From JAABRB01 sp041617635 (GTDB lineage: Bacteria; Pseudomonadota; Gammaproteobacteria; Burkholderiales; SG8-39), in contig JBFJOO010000007.1 of the NCBI GenBank assembly GCA_041617635.1, forward strand, positions 28,053 to 92,052: 64,000 nt of DNA, written 5' to 3'. Positions 44,524-51,895 of the stretch are shown here, in pieces (the stretch's first letter is position 1; each line of letters opens with the position of its first letter). The notes beneath the pieces were generated by a model. The model was not told the origin of the DNA. It saw only the letters and a list, made by a program, of their open reading frames with translations, and ran no database searches. The position numbers and the translations under genes are program-made.

Positions 44524-44991
44524 CTAGAACTTGCCCGTCAGGTACGACCGGATGCGAACGACGACCGCCACCGCCGCGAGCGCGAATCCCGCCAGGAGCG
44601 CAGCATGGGGAACGGCTTTTGGGACGCCCGCCGACACGCTGACTTGATTTGCCTGGGCAAATAGCGTCACGACCTGATACGACTGAATCACCACGAACAC
44701 GCAGCACGCGATCATGGCCGCGACCGTCAGGCCGTTCACGGCCGCCCGCCAGCGCCCGCGAATCGCCGCGGAGAACAGATCCATGTTCAGGTGGTCGCCG
44801 TTGTAGGTGATCGCTGCTAGGCCGATGAAGACGCCCCAGATGGTGATGAAGACCATCGTCTCCTCGGCCCAGAAGAACGCGTAGCCGAACGCGTACCGGC
44901 CGATCACATTGGCGAAATTGATCGCGATCCCCAGCAGCATGAGCGTGCCGAGGATCCAGTGCGGCAGGGTGACGAACGCGAATCGGGTCAT
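44524..44991 (-). CDS. dctQ: TRAP transporter small permease, DctQ type
   Basis: 155 residues with four membrane helices (residues about 10-30, 45-65, 80-100, 125-148). The motif FFWAEETMVFITIWGVFIGLA is typical of DctQ. Lies between the binding protein and the large permease. Confidence 0.93.
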   Translation of the reverse strand: MTRFAFVTLPHWILGTLMLLGIAINFANVIGRYAFGYAFFWAEETMVFITIWGVFIGLAAITYNGDHLNMDLFSAAIRGRWRAAVNGLTVAAMIACCVFVVIQSYQVVTLFAQANQVSVSAGVPKAVPHAALLAGFALAAVAVVVRIRSYLTGKF

Positions 44992-45019
44992 GCGGGCTCG
45001 CCCCCTGCCTGCAGCGGCG

Positions 45020-46042
45020 TCAGTACTTTTCGGACGTCGACTTCAGCTGCTTGTAGAAGGCACTCACCGCTGGGTTGTCCTTCGTGACGTCCTCGCCCAC
45101 GTTCGCGAGCAGTCCTTTCACCTTGGCCTGGTCCGCGGCGGGCAGCTTCACGAAGCTGCCGCCGACCTCTTCCCACTTCTTGCGCATCGCCTCATCCAAG
45201 GTGCGCGAATGCGCCATCAGGCGCGGCTGCAGCTTGGCGCCTTCCTCGATCACGATTTGCCGCAGGTCGGGGGGCAGCTTGTCCAGCCAGGGGCGACTGA
45301 TGGCGCCGGTCGAGATGATCATCGTGTCGTGCACCTCGGTCAGCACCTTCGCGACGTCGTAGAACTTGAAGATCACGTAGACGGCGGTCGCGCTCATCGT
45401 GCCGTCGATCACGCCCTGGCGCAGGCCCGGCACGACCTCGCCGAGATCCATGGCGACCGCCGTGGCGCCGAATGCGCGCATCTTCGCGCGCTCTGCGTCG
45501 GTGGCGTTGACGCGCAGCTTCTTACCCTTGAAGTCGTCCAAGCTGCGGAGCGGCTCCTTGCCGAAGTAGTGCGCGAACGCGTAGGACACCACCGTCACGA
45601 CCTGCAGGTTCTTGTCCGAGCCGAGCGCGAGAATCGACTTGTTCATCGCCGGGTCGAGGAGCACCTTTTCCGCCTGCTCGGGACTCTTGAAGAGGAGCGG
45701 GACGCTGAAAGTGCCGAAGCGCGGGTCGACGCCGGCGAAAAAGTCGGCCGGCGCGATGAACGCTTCGACCGTCCCGAGCTGCATGCCCTCGATATGGCTC
45801 GCGATCGTGCCGAGCTGGTTGCGCGGAAACACCTTGACCTCGATGCGCCCTTGGCTCCGGGCCTCGATCGCCTCCTTCATCCAGTTCGCCCATTGGTGCT
45901 GGACATCGTTGAGGGTGCCGAGGCCGATTTTCATGGTGTAGTCGGCGGCATGGACCGGCGCGATCGAGCCGACCGTTCCGACGGCTGCAAAGGCTGCTAT
46001 GGCCGCCGTAGCGGCGAACGAACGAAGCGCGTGTATACGCAT
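45020..46042 (-). CDS. dctP: TRAP transporter substrate-binding protein, DctP type
   Basis: 340 residues with a signal peptide (MRIHALRSFAATAAIAAFAAVGTVGSIAPVHAA). The DctP fold is seen in YTMKIGLGTLNDVQHQWANW and the carboxylate-binding arginine region GKKLRVNATDAERAKMRAFG. A Shine-Dalgarno GGAGGAG precedes ATG 46042. It is the second gene of the array, after the bicupin. Ligand unknown; probably an organic acid. Confidence 0.94.
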   Translation of the reverse strand: MRIHALRSFAATAAIAAFAAVGTVGSIAPVHAADYTMKIGLGTLNDVQHQWANWMKEAIEARSQGRIEVKVFPRNQLGTIASHIEGMQLGTVEAFIAPADFFAGVDPRFGTFSVPLLFKSPEQAEKVLLDPAMNKSILALGSDKNLQVVTVVSYAFAHYFGKEPLRSLDDFKGKKLRVNATDAERAKMRAFGATAVAMDLGEVVPGLRQGVIDGTMSATAVYVIFKFYDVAKVLTEVHDTMIISTGAISRPWLDKLPPDLRQIVIEEGAKLQPRLMAHSRTLDEAMRKKWEEVGGSFVKLPAADQAKVKGLLANVGEDVTKDNPAVSAFYKQLKSTSEKY

Positions 46043-46095
46043 GGGTCTCCTCCTTCGGTCTTGTAGACCCCGGTGCTATGCCGGGGATGGGTGAA

Positions 46096-46779
46096 TCACC
46101 AGTCCAGGTCACCGTCGCGGATGAGCATCTTGCAGTTCTCGCTCTCCGTGTACGGTGCGTGCGGTACGCCGCAGGGCATGCGGAACCAGAACCCGGTAGT
46201 GTAAGTCGCGCGCTCGTCCTTGAGCGCGCCTTCGAGCACCAATGTCTCCTCGCCGATCTGATGGTCGTGCGAGGGAATCTTGCGGTTCGGATGCACGTTT
46301 CCGACGCGGCTCGTCTCGATGCCGTCCTTGTTCGGATAGAGGTGCAGAACATCGGCACCGCGGTGTGGGAAGGCCATCCACTGCGCGGTCTTCGCGTCGA
46401 TCACGATGCGCTCGGCGGCGCCCGCGCGGATCGGAACGCGCCACTTCGCATAAATCACGCAGCCGTCCTTGGATGCAGGCGTGTGACGGGACCCTGGTGG
46501 GTTGCGGATGAATGTATGCGGGCCGTAGTCGGCGTGCCCGTCGGAGTACGTTCCCTCGATGACGAAGACGTCGAGCCGATCGGCAAGCGTTTCCGCGGGC
46601 ATTGAAGCGCCGGGTTCGAACTTGAGGAGCGAGGTTTCGCGGCCCTTTTTCGGGTCGTTCACGAACTCGAGCACCTTGCGCGAGATTCCCGGGTACTCGG
46701 TCGGCTCCCATGGGACCTCGTTCGTGTTGACCACGGTGCACTGGGTCGGGTCGGCATTTACGGCGGCGGCGACGCGCAT
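46096..46779 (-). CDS. Bicupin protein, ChrR-cupin type
   Basis: About 227 residues, two cupin barrels. The second keeps the metal set: SHDHQIGEETLVLEG (His, His, Glu) and CGVPHAPYT (His). The first has FEPGASMPAETLADRLDVF and HTFIRNPPGSRHTP, with the first histidine pair lost. The architecture recalls ChrR-type cupins without the zinc anti-sigma domain. ATG 46779 is chosen (MRVAAAVNADP) since similarity starts here. First gene of the minus-strand catabolic array; it diverges from the CDGSH gene. Confidence 0.85.
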   Translation of the reverse strand: MRVAAAVNADPTQCTVVNTNEVPWEPTEYPGISRKVLEFVNDPKKGRETSLLKFEPGASMPAETLADRLDVFVIEGTYSDGHADYGPHTFIRNPPGSRHTPASKDGCVIYAKWRVPIRAGAAERIVIDAKTAQWMAFPHRGADVLHLYPNKDGIETSRVGNVHPNRKIPSHDHQIGEETLVLEGALKDERATYTTGFWFRMPCGVPHAPYTESENCKMLIRDGDLDW

Positions 46780-46822
46780 ATGGGTTCCCCTTGACTTCCG
46801 ATTCCGATAACGTGGCAAAATA

Positions 46823-46852
46823 ACGATAGTCGATTCGGCTGACGACGGTCAA
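46823..46852 (-). promoter_or_regulatory. Candidate promoter for the minus-strand catabolic array
   Basis: Minus strand TTGACC (46852-46847), 18 nt, then TATCGT (46828-46823), in the 153-bp divergent region shared with the CDGSH/GntR/dehydrogenase genes. Matches are five of six and four of six to consensus. No GntR operator was confidently recognised here. Confidence 0.45.
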
Positions 46853-46932
46853 GCGTTTCGTGTCAGGCGTTTCGTCGCGTCGCGCAGCTCGTGGCAGCGC
46901 GCCTGCATGCCCGCTAGAAATTGGAGAACTCG

Positions 46933-47187
46933 ATGCCCGATGCCGAAGAACCGGTGATTGCCCAGAAGGGCCCCTACCGGATCGAGTTGCTGGCCACGTA
47001 TCGGTATGCGTGGTGCGCGTGTGGATTGAGCAAGTCGCAGCCGTTCTGCGATGGATCGCACACGAGCTCGAAGGCGGGCATCAAGCCGATCGTCTGGGTG
47101 CAGGACAAGGATGCGATCGTGCCGCTGTGCGGGTGCAAGCGATCCGGCAAGCAACCCATCTGCGACAGCACTCACAAATCGCTGTAG
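46933..47187 (+). CDS. CDGSH iron-sulfur domain protein
   Basis: 84 residues holding two CDGSH motifs: CACGLSKSQPFCDGSH and CGCKRSGKQPICDSTH. Each would bind a [2Fe-2S] cluster via three cysteines and one histidine. This tandem form is common in bacterial small redox proteins. ATG 46933 was chosen over the upstream TTG at 46921. It heads a plus-strand set with the GntR regulator 10 bp downstream and diverges from the bicupin. It could deliver electrons to an oxygenase, but none is visible in this island. Confidence 0.9.
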   Translation: MPDAEEPVIAQKGPYRIELLATYRYAWCACGLSKSQPFCDGSHTSSKAGIKPIVWVQDKDAIVPLCGCKRSGKQPICDSTHKSL

Positions 47188-47197
47188 CGCGCCGCGC

Positions 47198-47908
47198 ATG
47201 AGCAGACGCGAACCCGATCAGGCGCTGATGGAAGTCGTATCGGGCGTCGAGGTGCCGCCCGGCGGCACGCTCGCCGGCTCGATCTGCGACCGCGTTCGCG
47301 CCGACATCCTCGCCGGGCGCCGCAAGCCCGGCACGCGGATTCGCCTGGAAGACCTGAAGGCCGAGTTTGGCGTGAGCTGGAGCCCGATTCGCGAGGCCGT
47401 CTCGCGGCTCGTGGCCGAGGGGCTGATCACCACCGAGGAAAGCCGCGGGTACCGCGTCGCGCCGGTGTCGAGCGCCGACCTCGCCGAAGTGATCAGGCTG
47501 CGCATGATGCTCGAGAGCATGGCGCTGCAGCGCTCGATCGAGCAGGGCGACGACGCTTGGGAAGCGGAAGTGCTCGCCCACCAGCACCGGCTGGGAAAGC
47601 TCGAGAGCAAGCGCATGGATCCGACGGAGGCGGAGCGATGGGAGACCTGGCATCGCGCCTATCACGTCGCGCTCATTCGCGCGTGCGGCTCGCCCATCCT
47701 GCTCCAGTTCTGCGGACAGCTGCACGACCTGAGCGACCGCTATCGACGGCTGTTCCTCTCGGCGCACGATTTCGACCGCGACGTTCCGACCGAGCATCGG
47801 GAGATCACCGCAGCCACGCTCGCGCGCGACGCCGTCACCGCCTGCGAGCTCCTGCAACGGCACATCGAGCGCACCGGCCAGAACGTCCTGCGCACGATGC
47901 AGATCTAG
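47198..47908 (+). CDS. GntR-family regulator, FadR/FCD subfamily
   Basis: About 236 residues. The N-terminal winged helix has ICDRVRADILAGRRKPGTRI and the recognition region LKAEFGVSWSPIREAVSRLV; the C-terminal all-helical FCD domain includes IRLRMMLESMALQRSIEQ and the His-rich ligand-site part LAHQHRLGKLESK and TEHREITAATLARDA. Typical ligands are carboxylates or CoA esters. It lies between the CDGSH and dehydrogenase genes and facing the minus-strand array, so probably controls both directions. Confidence 0.93.
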   Translation: MSRREPDQALMEVVSGVEVPPGGTLAGSICDRVRADILAGRRKPGTRIRLEDLKAEFGVSWSPIREAVSRLVAEGLITTEESRGYRVAPVSSADLAEVIRLRMMLESMALQRSIEQGDDAWEAEVLAHQHRLGKLESKRMDPTEAERWETWHRAYHVALIRACGSPILLQFCGQLHDLSDRYRRLFLSAHDFDRDVPTEHREITAATLARDAVTACELLQRHIERTGQNVLRTMQI

Positions 47909-47940
47909 CTCCCCGCCAGCCGACCAAGGGAGATTCCGTC

Positions 47941-49437
47941 ATGTCGCAACCTGCCAAGACGCCCGTCCGCGCGGCGGAGACGCAGATTCTCAATTTCATC
48001 GGCGGTGAGTTCGTCGCCGCGAAGTCCGGCAAGACATTTGAGAACCGCTCGCCGGTCGACGGGCGGCTGATCGGCCACGTGTGCGAGGCCGGCGCGCCGG
48101 AAGTCGACGCCGCGGTGCAGGCGGCGCGCGCCGCGCTCGCCGGGCCATGGGGCACCATGGACGTCGCGAAGCGCACCGAACTGCTGCACGCGGTCGCCGA
48201 CGAGATCAACCGGCGCTTCGATGATTTCCTGCAGGCCGAGGTCGCTGACACTGGCAAGCCGGTGAGCCTCGCGAGCCATATCGACATCCCGCGCGGCGCG
48301 GCGAACTTCAAGATCTTCGCCGACATCGTCAAGAACGTGCCGGCCGAGGCGTTCCAGATGGCGACACCCGACGGAAAGGGCGCCGTCAACTACGCGATTC
48401 GCGTGCCGAAGGGCGTCATCGCGGTGGTCTGTCCGTGGAACCTGCCGCTCCTGCTCATGACCTGGAAAGTCGGTCCGGCACTCGCCTGCGGCAATACGGT
48501 CGTGGTGAAGCCCTCCGAGGAGACGCCTTCCACGGCGACCCTGCTCGGCGAGGTGATGAACAAGGTGGGCGTGCCGAAAGGCGTGTACAACGTGATTCAC
48601 GGTTTCGGTCCCGACTCGGCCGGCGAGCTCCTCACCCGGCACCGTGGCGTAGACGCCATCACGTTCACGGGTGAGACGCGCACCGGCACGGCCATCATGA
48701 AGGCGGCTGCCGATGGCGTGCGGCCGGTGTCATTCGAGCTGGGCGGCAAGAATGCCGCGGTGGTCTTCGCGGATTGCGAGTTCGAGGCAGCGATCGAAGG
48801 CGTAGGGCGCGCCGTGTTCGCGAACTGCGGCCAGGTCTGTCTCGGCACCGAGCGCGTCTACGTCGAGCGGCCGGTCTTCGACCGGTTCGTTCAAGCCTTC
48901 AAAGCGAAGGCCGAAGCCACGAGGCCCGGCCGGCCTGAAGACAAGACGACTGGTATGGGTCCGCTGATCAGCGAGGAGCACCGCCGCAAGGTACTCGGGT
49001 ACTACAAGCAGGCGGTCGAAGACGGCGCCACGGTGGTCACTGGCGGGGGCGTGCCGAAGATGGCTGGCGAGCTGGCAAACGGCGCCTGGATCGAACCGAC
49101 CATCTGGACAGGCCTGCCCGAGACCTCAGCGGTGATTCGCGAAGAGATCTTCGGGCCGTGCTGCCACATCGCGCCCTTCGACGCCGAAGATGAGGCGATC
49201 CGGCTCGCGAACGACACGCCCTACGGGCTTGCAACCACGATTTGGACGACAAACCTCGCGCGCGCGCATCGCGTGGCGGCCAAGATTGACGTGGGCATCA
49301 CCTGGGTCAACAGCTGGTTCCTGCGCGACCTGCGCACGCCGTTCGGCGGCGCGAAAGAATCGGGCATCGGCCGCGAAGGCGGAGTCCACTCGCTCGAGTT
49401 CTATACCGAGCTGCGCAACGTCTGCATCAAGCTTTAG
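47941..49437 (+). CDS. 2-hydroxymuconic semialdehyde-type dehydrogenase
   Basis: NAD(P)-dependent aldehyde dehydrogenase of 498 residues. The catalytic Glu is in FELGGKNAAVVF, the nucleophile Cys in NCGQVCLGTERV, and the C-terminal region has WVNSWFLRDLRTPFGG and KESGIGREGG. Subfamily marks FKIFADIVKNVPAEAFQMAT and SWFLRDLRTPFGG suggest DmpC/XylG/NbaE-like enzymes acting on 2-hydroxy- or 2-aminomuconate semialdehyde. With the ACMSD-like amidohydrolase this could indicate a muconate-semialdehyde branch, but no ring-cleavage dioxygenase of classical type is seen here. ATG 47941 follows GGGAG. Confidence 0.88.
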   Translation: MSQPAKTPVRAAETQILNFIGGEFVAAKSGKTFENRSPVDGRLIGHVCEAGAPEVDAAVQAARAALAGPWGTMDVAKRTELLHAVADEINRRFDDFLQAEVADTGKPVSLASHIDIPRGAANFKIFADIVKNVPAEAFQMATPDGKGAVNYAIRVPKGVIAVVCPWNLPLLLMTWKVGPALACGNTVVVKPSEETPSTATLLGEVMNKVGVPKGVYNVIHGFGPDSAGELLTRHRGVDAITFTGETRTGTAIMKAAADGVRPVSFELGGKNAAVVFADCEFEAAIEGVGRAVFANCGQVCLGTERVYVERPVFDRFVQAFKAKAEATRPGRPEDKTTGMGPLISEEHRRKVLGYYKQAVEDGATVVTGGGVPKMAGELANGAWIEPTIWTGLPETSAVIREEIFGPCCHIAPFDAEDEAIRLANDTPYGLATTIWTTNLARAHRVAAKIDVGITWVNSWFLRDLRTPFGGAKESGIGREGGVHSLEFYTELRNVCIKL

Positions 49438-49655
49438 CCGTGCACGGGCGGGAGCTGGCGGGCGAGCGCCTGCTTCCTGGCCGTTGCGGCCCCGACGAGC
49501 GCGAACCCGGTGAGCGCGCCCCGCGCTGTCGACGCAGCGCGCCTCCACGCCATGTGAATCACCAACGGGCGCTCGCTGTCCAGCTTGCGGAACTCGCGCG
49601 CCACGCCGTAGCCCGCGAGGCCGCTGCCGACGACGACGATCGGCGCGCCGCCCAT
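49434..49655 (-). pseudogene. Rubredoxin reductase remnant with a large internal in-frame deletion
   Basis: Only 73 codons. The N-terminal part (MGGAPIVVVGSGLAGYGVAR, continuing EFRKLDSERPLVI) is the FAD-binding start of rubredoxin-NAD(+) reductases; after a short junction it jumps to the C-terminal part GALTGFALVGAATARKQALA followed by RQLPPVHG, the end of the same family (normally about 380 residues). About 300 residues are missing, including the NAD-binding domain, so it cannot be an active reductase. Start is coupled to dps (TGATG at 49655), showing the intact ancestor was in this operon. It converges with the dehydrogenase (stop codons overlap). Confidence 0.8.
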
Positions 49656-50125
49656 CACTCCTCCAGCAGGCTGCGCAGCATCCACGCGTTCTTCTCGTGC
49701 ACGTGCAGGCGTTGCGTGAGGAGGTCCGCAGTGGGCTGATCGCCCGCCTTCTCGACCGTCGGGAACACCGAGCGCGCGGTGCGCGCGACCGCCTCCTGCG
49801 CTTCGACGAGCTGACGGATCATTTCCTTGGCGGTCGGCACGCCTTCTTCATCCGGGATGGACGAAAGCTTCGCGAACTGCTTGTAGGAGCCCGGCGCCGG
49901 ATGCCCCAGCGCCCGGATACGCTCGGCGATGAGGTCGAGCGCGTTCCACTGCTCCGTGTATTCCTCCATGAAGAGGATGTGCAGCGTCTGGAACATCGGC
50001 CCCGTCACGTTCCAATGGAAGTTGTGTGTCTTGAGATAGAGCGCGTACGAATCCGCGAGCGTCCGCGACAGGCCTTCTGCGATCGCCTTGCGATCCTTCT
50101 CGTCAATGCCAATATCGATCTTCAT
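49655..50125 (-). CDS. dps: Dps-family DNA-protecting ferritin-like protein
   Basis: Twelve-subunit iron-storing DNA protector. 156 residues from ATG 50125 (MKIDIGIDEKDRKAIAEGL). The ferroxidase residues are in HNFHWNVTGPMFQTLHILFM and EEYTEQWNALDLIAERIRAL, as in the family. ATG 50155 is possible but a good SD (AGGAGAC) precedes 50125. Sits between the rubredoxin gene and the reductase remnant in the OxyR-facing defence array. Confidence 0.94.
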   Translation of the reverse strand: MKIDIGIDEKDRKAIAEGLSRTLADSYALYLKTHNFHWNVTGPMFQTLHILFMEEYTEQWNALDLIAERIRALGHPAPGSYKQFAKLSSIPDEEGVPTAKEMIRQLVEAQEAVARTARSVFPTVEKAGDQPTADLLTQRLHVHEKNAWMLRSLLEE

Positions 50126-50157
50126 GATGAGTCTCCTTTTGTGTCTCGGTGGCACCG

Positions 50158-50331
50158 TCAGGCCGCCACGACCTCGACCATCTCAAAGTCGGCCTTCGCG
50201 ACGCCGCAGTCCGGGCACGCCCAGTCGGCCGGGAGGTCGTCCCAGCGCGTTCCCGCGACGATACCTTCCTCGGGCATTCCCTTGGCCTCGTCGTACACGA
50301 AGCCGCACACCACGCATTGCCATGTCTTCAT
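50158..50331 (-). CDS. Rubredoxin
   Basis: 57 residues, MKTWQCVVCGFVYDEAKGMP onward, ending CPDCGVAKADFEMVEVVAA. The four cysteine ligands are in CVVCG (residues 6-9) and CPDCG (near 39-42), with the glycine and aromatic residues of the iron-sulfur-free Fe(Cys)4 fold. ATG 50331 to TGA at 50158, read directly from the sequence. Standing between rubrerythrin and dps, it would pass electrons to rubrerythrin, which here lacks its own rubredoxin domain. Confidence 0.93.
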   Translation of the reverse strand: MKTWQCVVCGFVYDEAKGMPEEGIVAGTRWDDLPADWACPDCGVAKADFEMVEVVAA

Positions 50332-50357
50332 TGCGTTCTCCTATCGGTTCTGAATAG

Positions 50358-50828
50358 TCAGCCCTGCGCCTTCGCGAGTGCCGATCGGTATTGATTCGCG
50401 TGCCGCTCTTCCACCTTGGCGAGCGCGGCAAAGCGCCGTGCGGCCTTCTCGAGCGTCTGCTGGAAGTTCGCGGCGTGCTCCTTGGATTCGGCGATCTGCT
50501 CGTCGAATTCCTTGACGGCTGCAGCATTGCCTTCCTCGACCGCGAGATGGCGAAACTTTGGATACATCTCGGTGTACTCGTATGTCTCGCCTTCGATCGC
50601 GATCTCGAGCGACCGGGCGGGCGTGAGCTGCGCCTTCGGGAAGAGGAGATCGAGGTGACCGAACGCGTGCTGCACCTCCTGAGCGGCGGTCTCCTCGAAG
50701 ATGCGCGCCGTCTCGTCGTCACCGGCTTCGCGCGCAAGCTTGGCGAAGTAGCGATACTTGATGTGCGCCATGCTCTCGCCCGCGAAGGCGGCTTCGAGGT
50801 TTTGGATGGTGACAGACTCTGGCTTCAT
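50358..50828 (-). CDS. Rubrerythrin, ferritin-like domain only
   Basis: 156 residues with the diiron four-helix bundle of rubrerythrins: AAFAGESMAHIKYRYFAKLA, ETAAQEVQHAFGHLDLLF, EGETYEYTEMYPKFRHLAVE and KEFDEQIAESKEHAANFQQT carry the E/H-x-x-E motifs. The usual C-terminal rubredoxin domain (CxxC...CxxC) is missing; the protein ends KVEERHANQYRSALAKAQG. Reduces hydrogen peroxide. First gene of the minus-strand defence array facing oxyR. Confidence 0.94.
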   Translation of the reverse strand: MKPESVTIQNLEAAFAGESMAHIKYRYFAKLAREAGDDETARIFEETAAQEVQHAFGHLDLLFPKAQLTPARSLEIAIEGETYEYTEMYPKFRHLAVEEGNAAAVKEFDEQIAESKEHAANFQQTLEKAARRFAALAKVEERHANQYRSALAKAQG

Positions 50829-50883
50829 TGCTGACTCCTCTAGCTGGTTTCACGATGCGATGGAGTGAGTGTGCCTGCGGGGT

Positions 50884-50936
50884 GTTATCGAGTCCAACGA
50901 AGAATGTCGTTTGTTATAATCGACTATCTCGATAAC
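50884..50936. promoter_or_regulatory. oxyR-rubrerythrin divergent regulatory region
   Basis: A perfect inverted repeat GTTATCGAG (50884-50892)/CTCGATAAC (50928-50936) frames a -10-like TATAAT at 50915-50920 on the plus strand. Inside it ATCGA-N5-TCGAT (50919-50933) has the T-N11-A pattern of LysR-type boxes. OxyR binding here is an inference. Confidence 0.5.
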
Positions 50937-50947
50937 TGACCGTGTCC

Positions 50948-51895
50948 ATGCGGGCTCTTCCGTCCCTGCGTCAGTTGCAATACCTCGTGGCCATCGCCGA
51001 GCATCTCAATTTCACGCGCGCGGCCGAGGCGTGCTTCGTCACACAGTCGACCCTCAGCGCCGGGCTGAAGGAGCTCGAGTCGATTCTCGGCGCCCAGGTG
51101 GTCGAGCGCGACCGACGCTCGGTCGTGCTGACGCCGCTCGGCCGGGAGATCGCGGACCGCGCGACGGCCCTCATCGCCGAGGCAGAGGATCTGGTCGACC
51201 TGGCGGCGGGCGCGGCCGAGCCGATGAGCGGAACGCTGCGGCTCGGGGTGATTCCGACGATCGCGCCGTTCTTGCTGCCCAAAGCGCTACCCGGGCTGCG
51301 CGAGCGCTACCCGAAGCTCAAGCTCGCGCTGCGCGAGGACCTCACCGGCAATTTGCTCGCGCGGCTGCGCGACGGGGAACTCGATCTCGCGTTGATCGCG
51401 CTGCCCTATGACACGAACGAGCTCGCGTTGCGACCACTCTTCGAGGACGAGTTCTGGCTCGCCGGTCCCGAGGGTGACCCCGCGTTGAAGGCCAAGCGGC
51501 CGCCGGTCACCGGGCCGATCGCCGAACGGTTGCTGCTCCTCGAGGAAGGCCATTGTTTGCGCGACCACACCCTCGCCGCCTGCGAGCGCGAGCGAAAACC
51601 GAGCGCGTCGGGGCTGGAGGCCACCAGCTTGCTCACGTTGATGCAGATGGTCGAGTCCGGCCTCGGCCTGGCGCTCGTGCCCGAGCTTGCATTGCGGAGC
51701 GGCGTGCTGACCAATACCGGGCTCGTCGCCCGGCCGCTTGCGCCGCCGGTGCCGAGGCGCACCATCGCGCTCGCCGCACGCCAGACGACCGCGCGCGGCG
51801 CGGAGCTCGAGGCGCTTGCGGAGTTCCTGGTCGACCTACGCAAGCGCGAAGGCCGCGCCGTGCTGACGTCGCGCGGCCGGCTCACCCGAGCGTGA
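50948..51895 (+). CDS. oxyR: LysR-type peroxide regulator OxyR
   Basis: About 315 residues. The N-terminal winged helix is LRQLQYLVAIAEHLNFTRAA with VTQSTLSAGLKELE. Both redox cysteines of OxyR are kept: Cys203 in EEGHCLRDHTLAAC and Cys212 nine residues later, matching Cys199/Cys208 of E. coli. The regulatory domain also has LGLALVPELAL. ATG 50948 is used; GTG 50942 is possible. It diverges from the rubrerythrin-rubredoxin-dps genes and its 3-prime end overlaps the kelch gene by 14 bp tail-to-tail. Confidence 0.92.
   Translation: MRALPSLRQLQYLVAIAEHLNFTRAAEACFVTQSTLSAGLKELESILGAQVVERDRRSVVLTPLGREIADRATALIAEAEDLVDLAAGAAEPMSGTLRLGVIPTIAPFLLPKALPGLRERYPKLKLALREDLTGNLLARLRDGELDLALIALPYDTNELALRPLFEDEFWLAGPEGDPALKAKRPPVTGPIAERLLLLEEGHCLRDHTLAACERERKPSASGLEATSLLTLMQMVESGLGLALVPELALRSGVLTNTGLVARPLAPPVPRRTIALAARQTTARGAELEALAEFLVDLRKREGRAVLTSRGRLTRA

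Noticed and set aside
47557..47940. Upstream extension of the dehydrogenase frame before ATG 47941
   Set aside because: It overlaps the GntR coding sequence in another frame and has no aldehyde dehydrogenase similarity.
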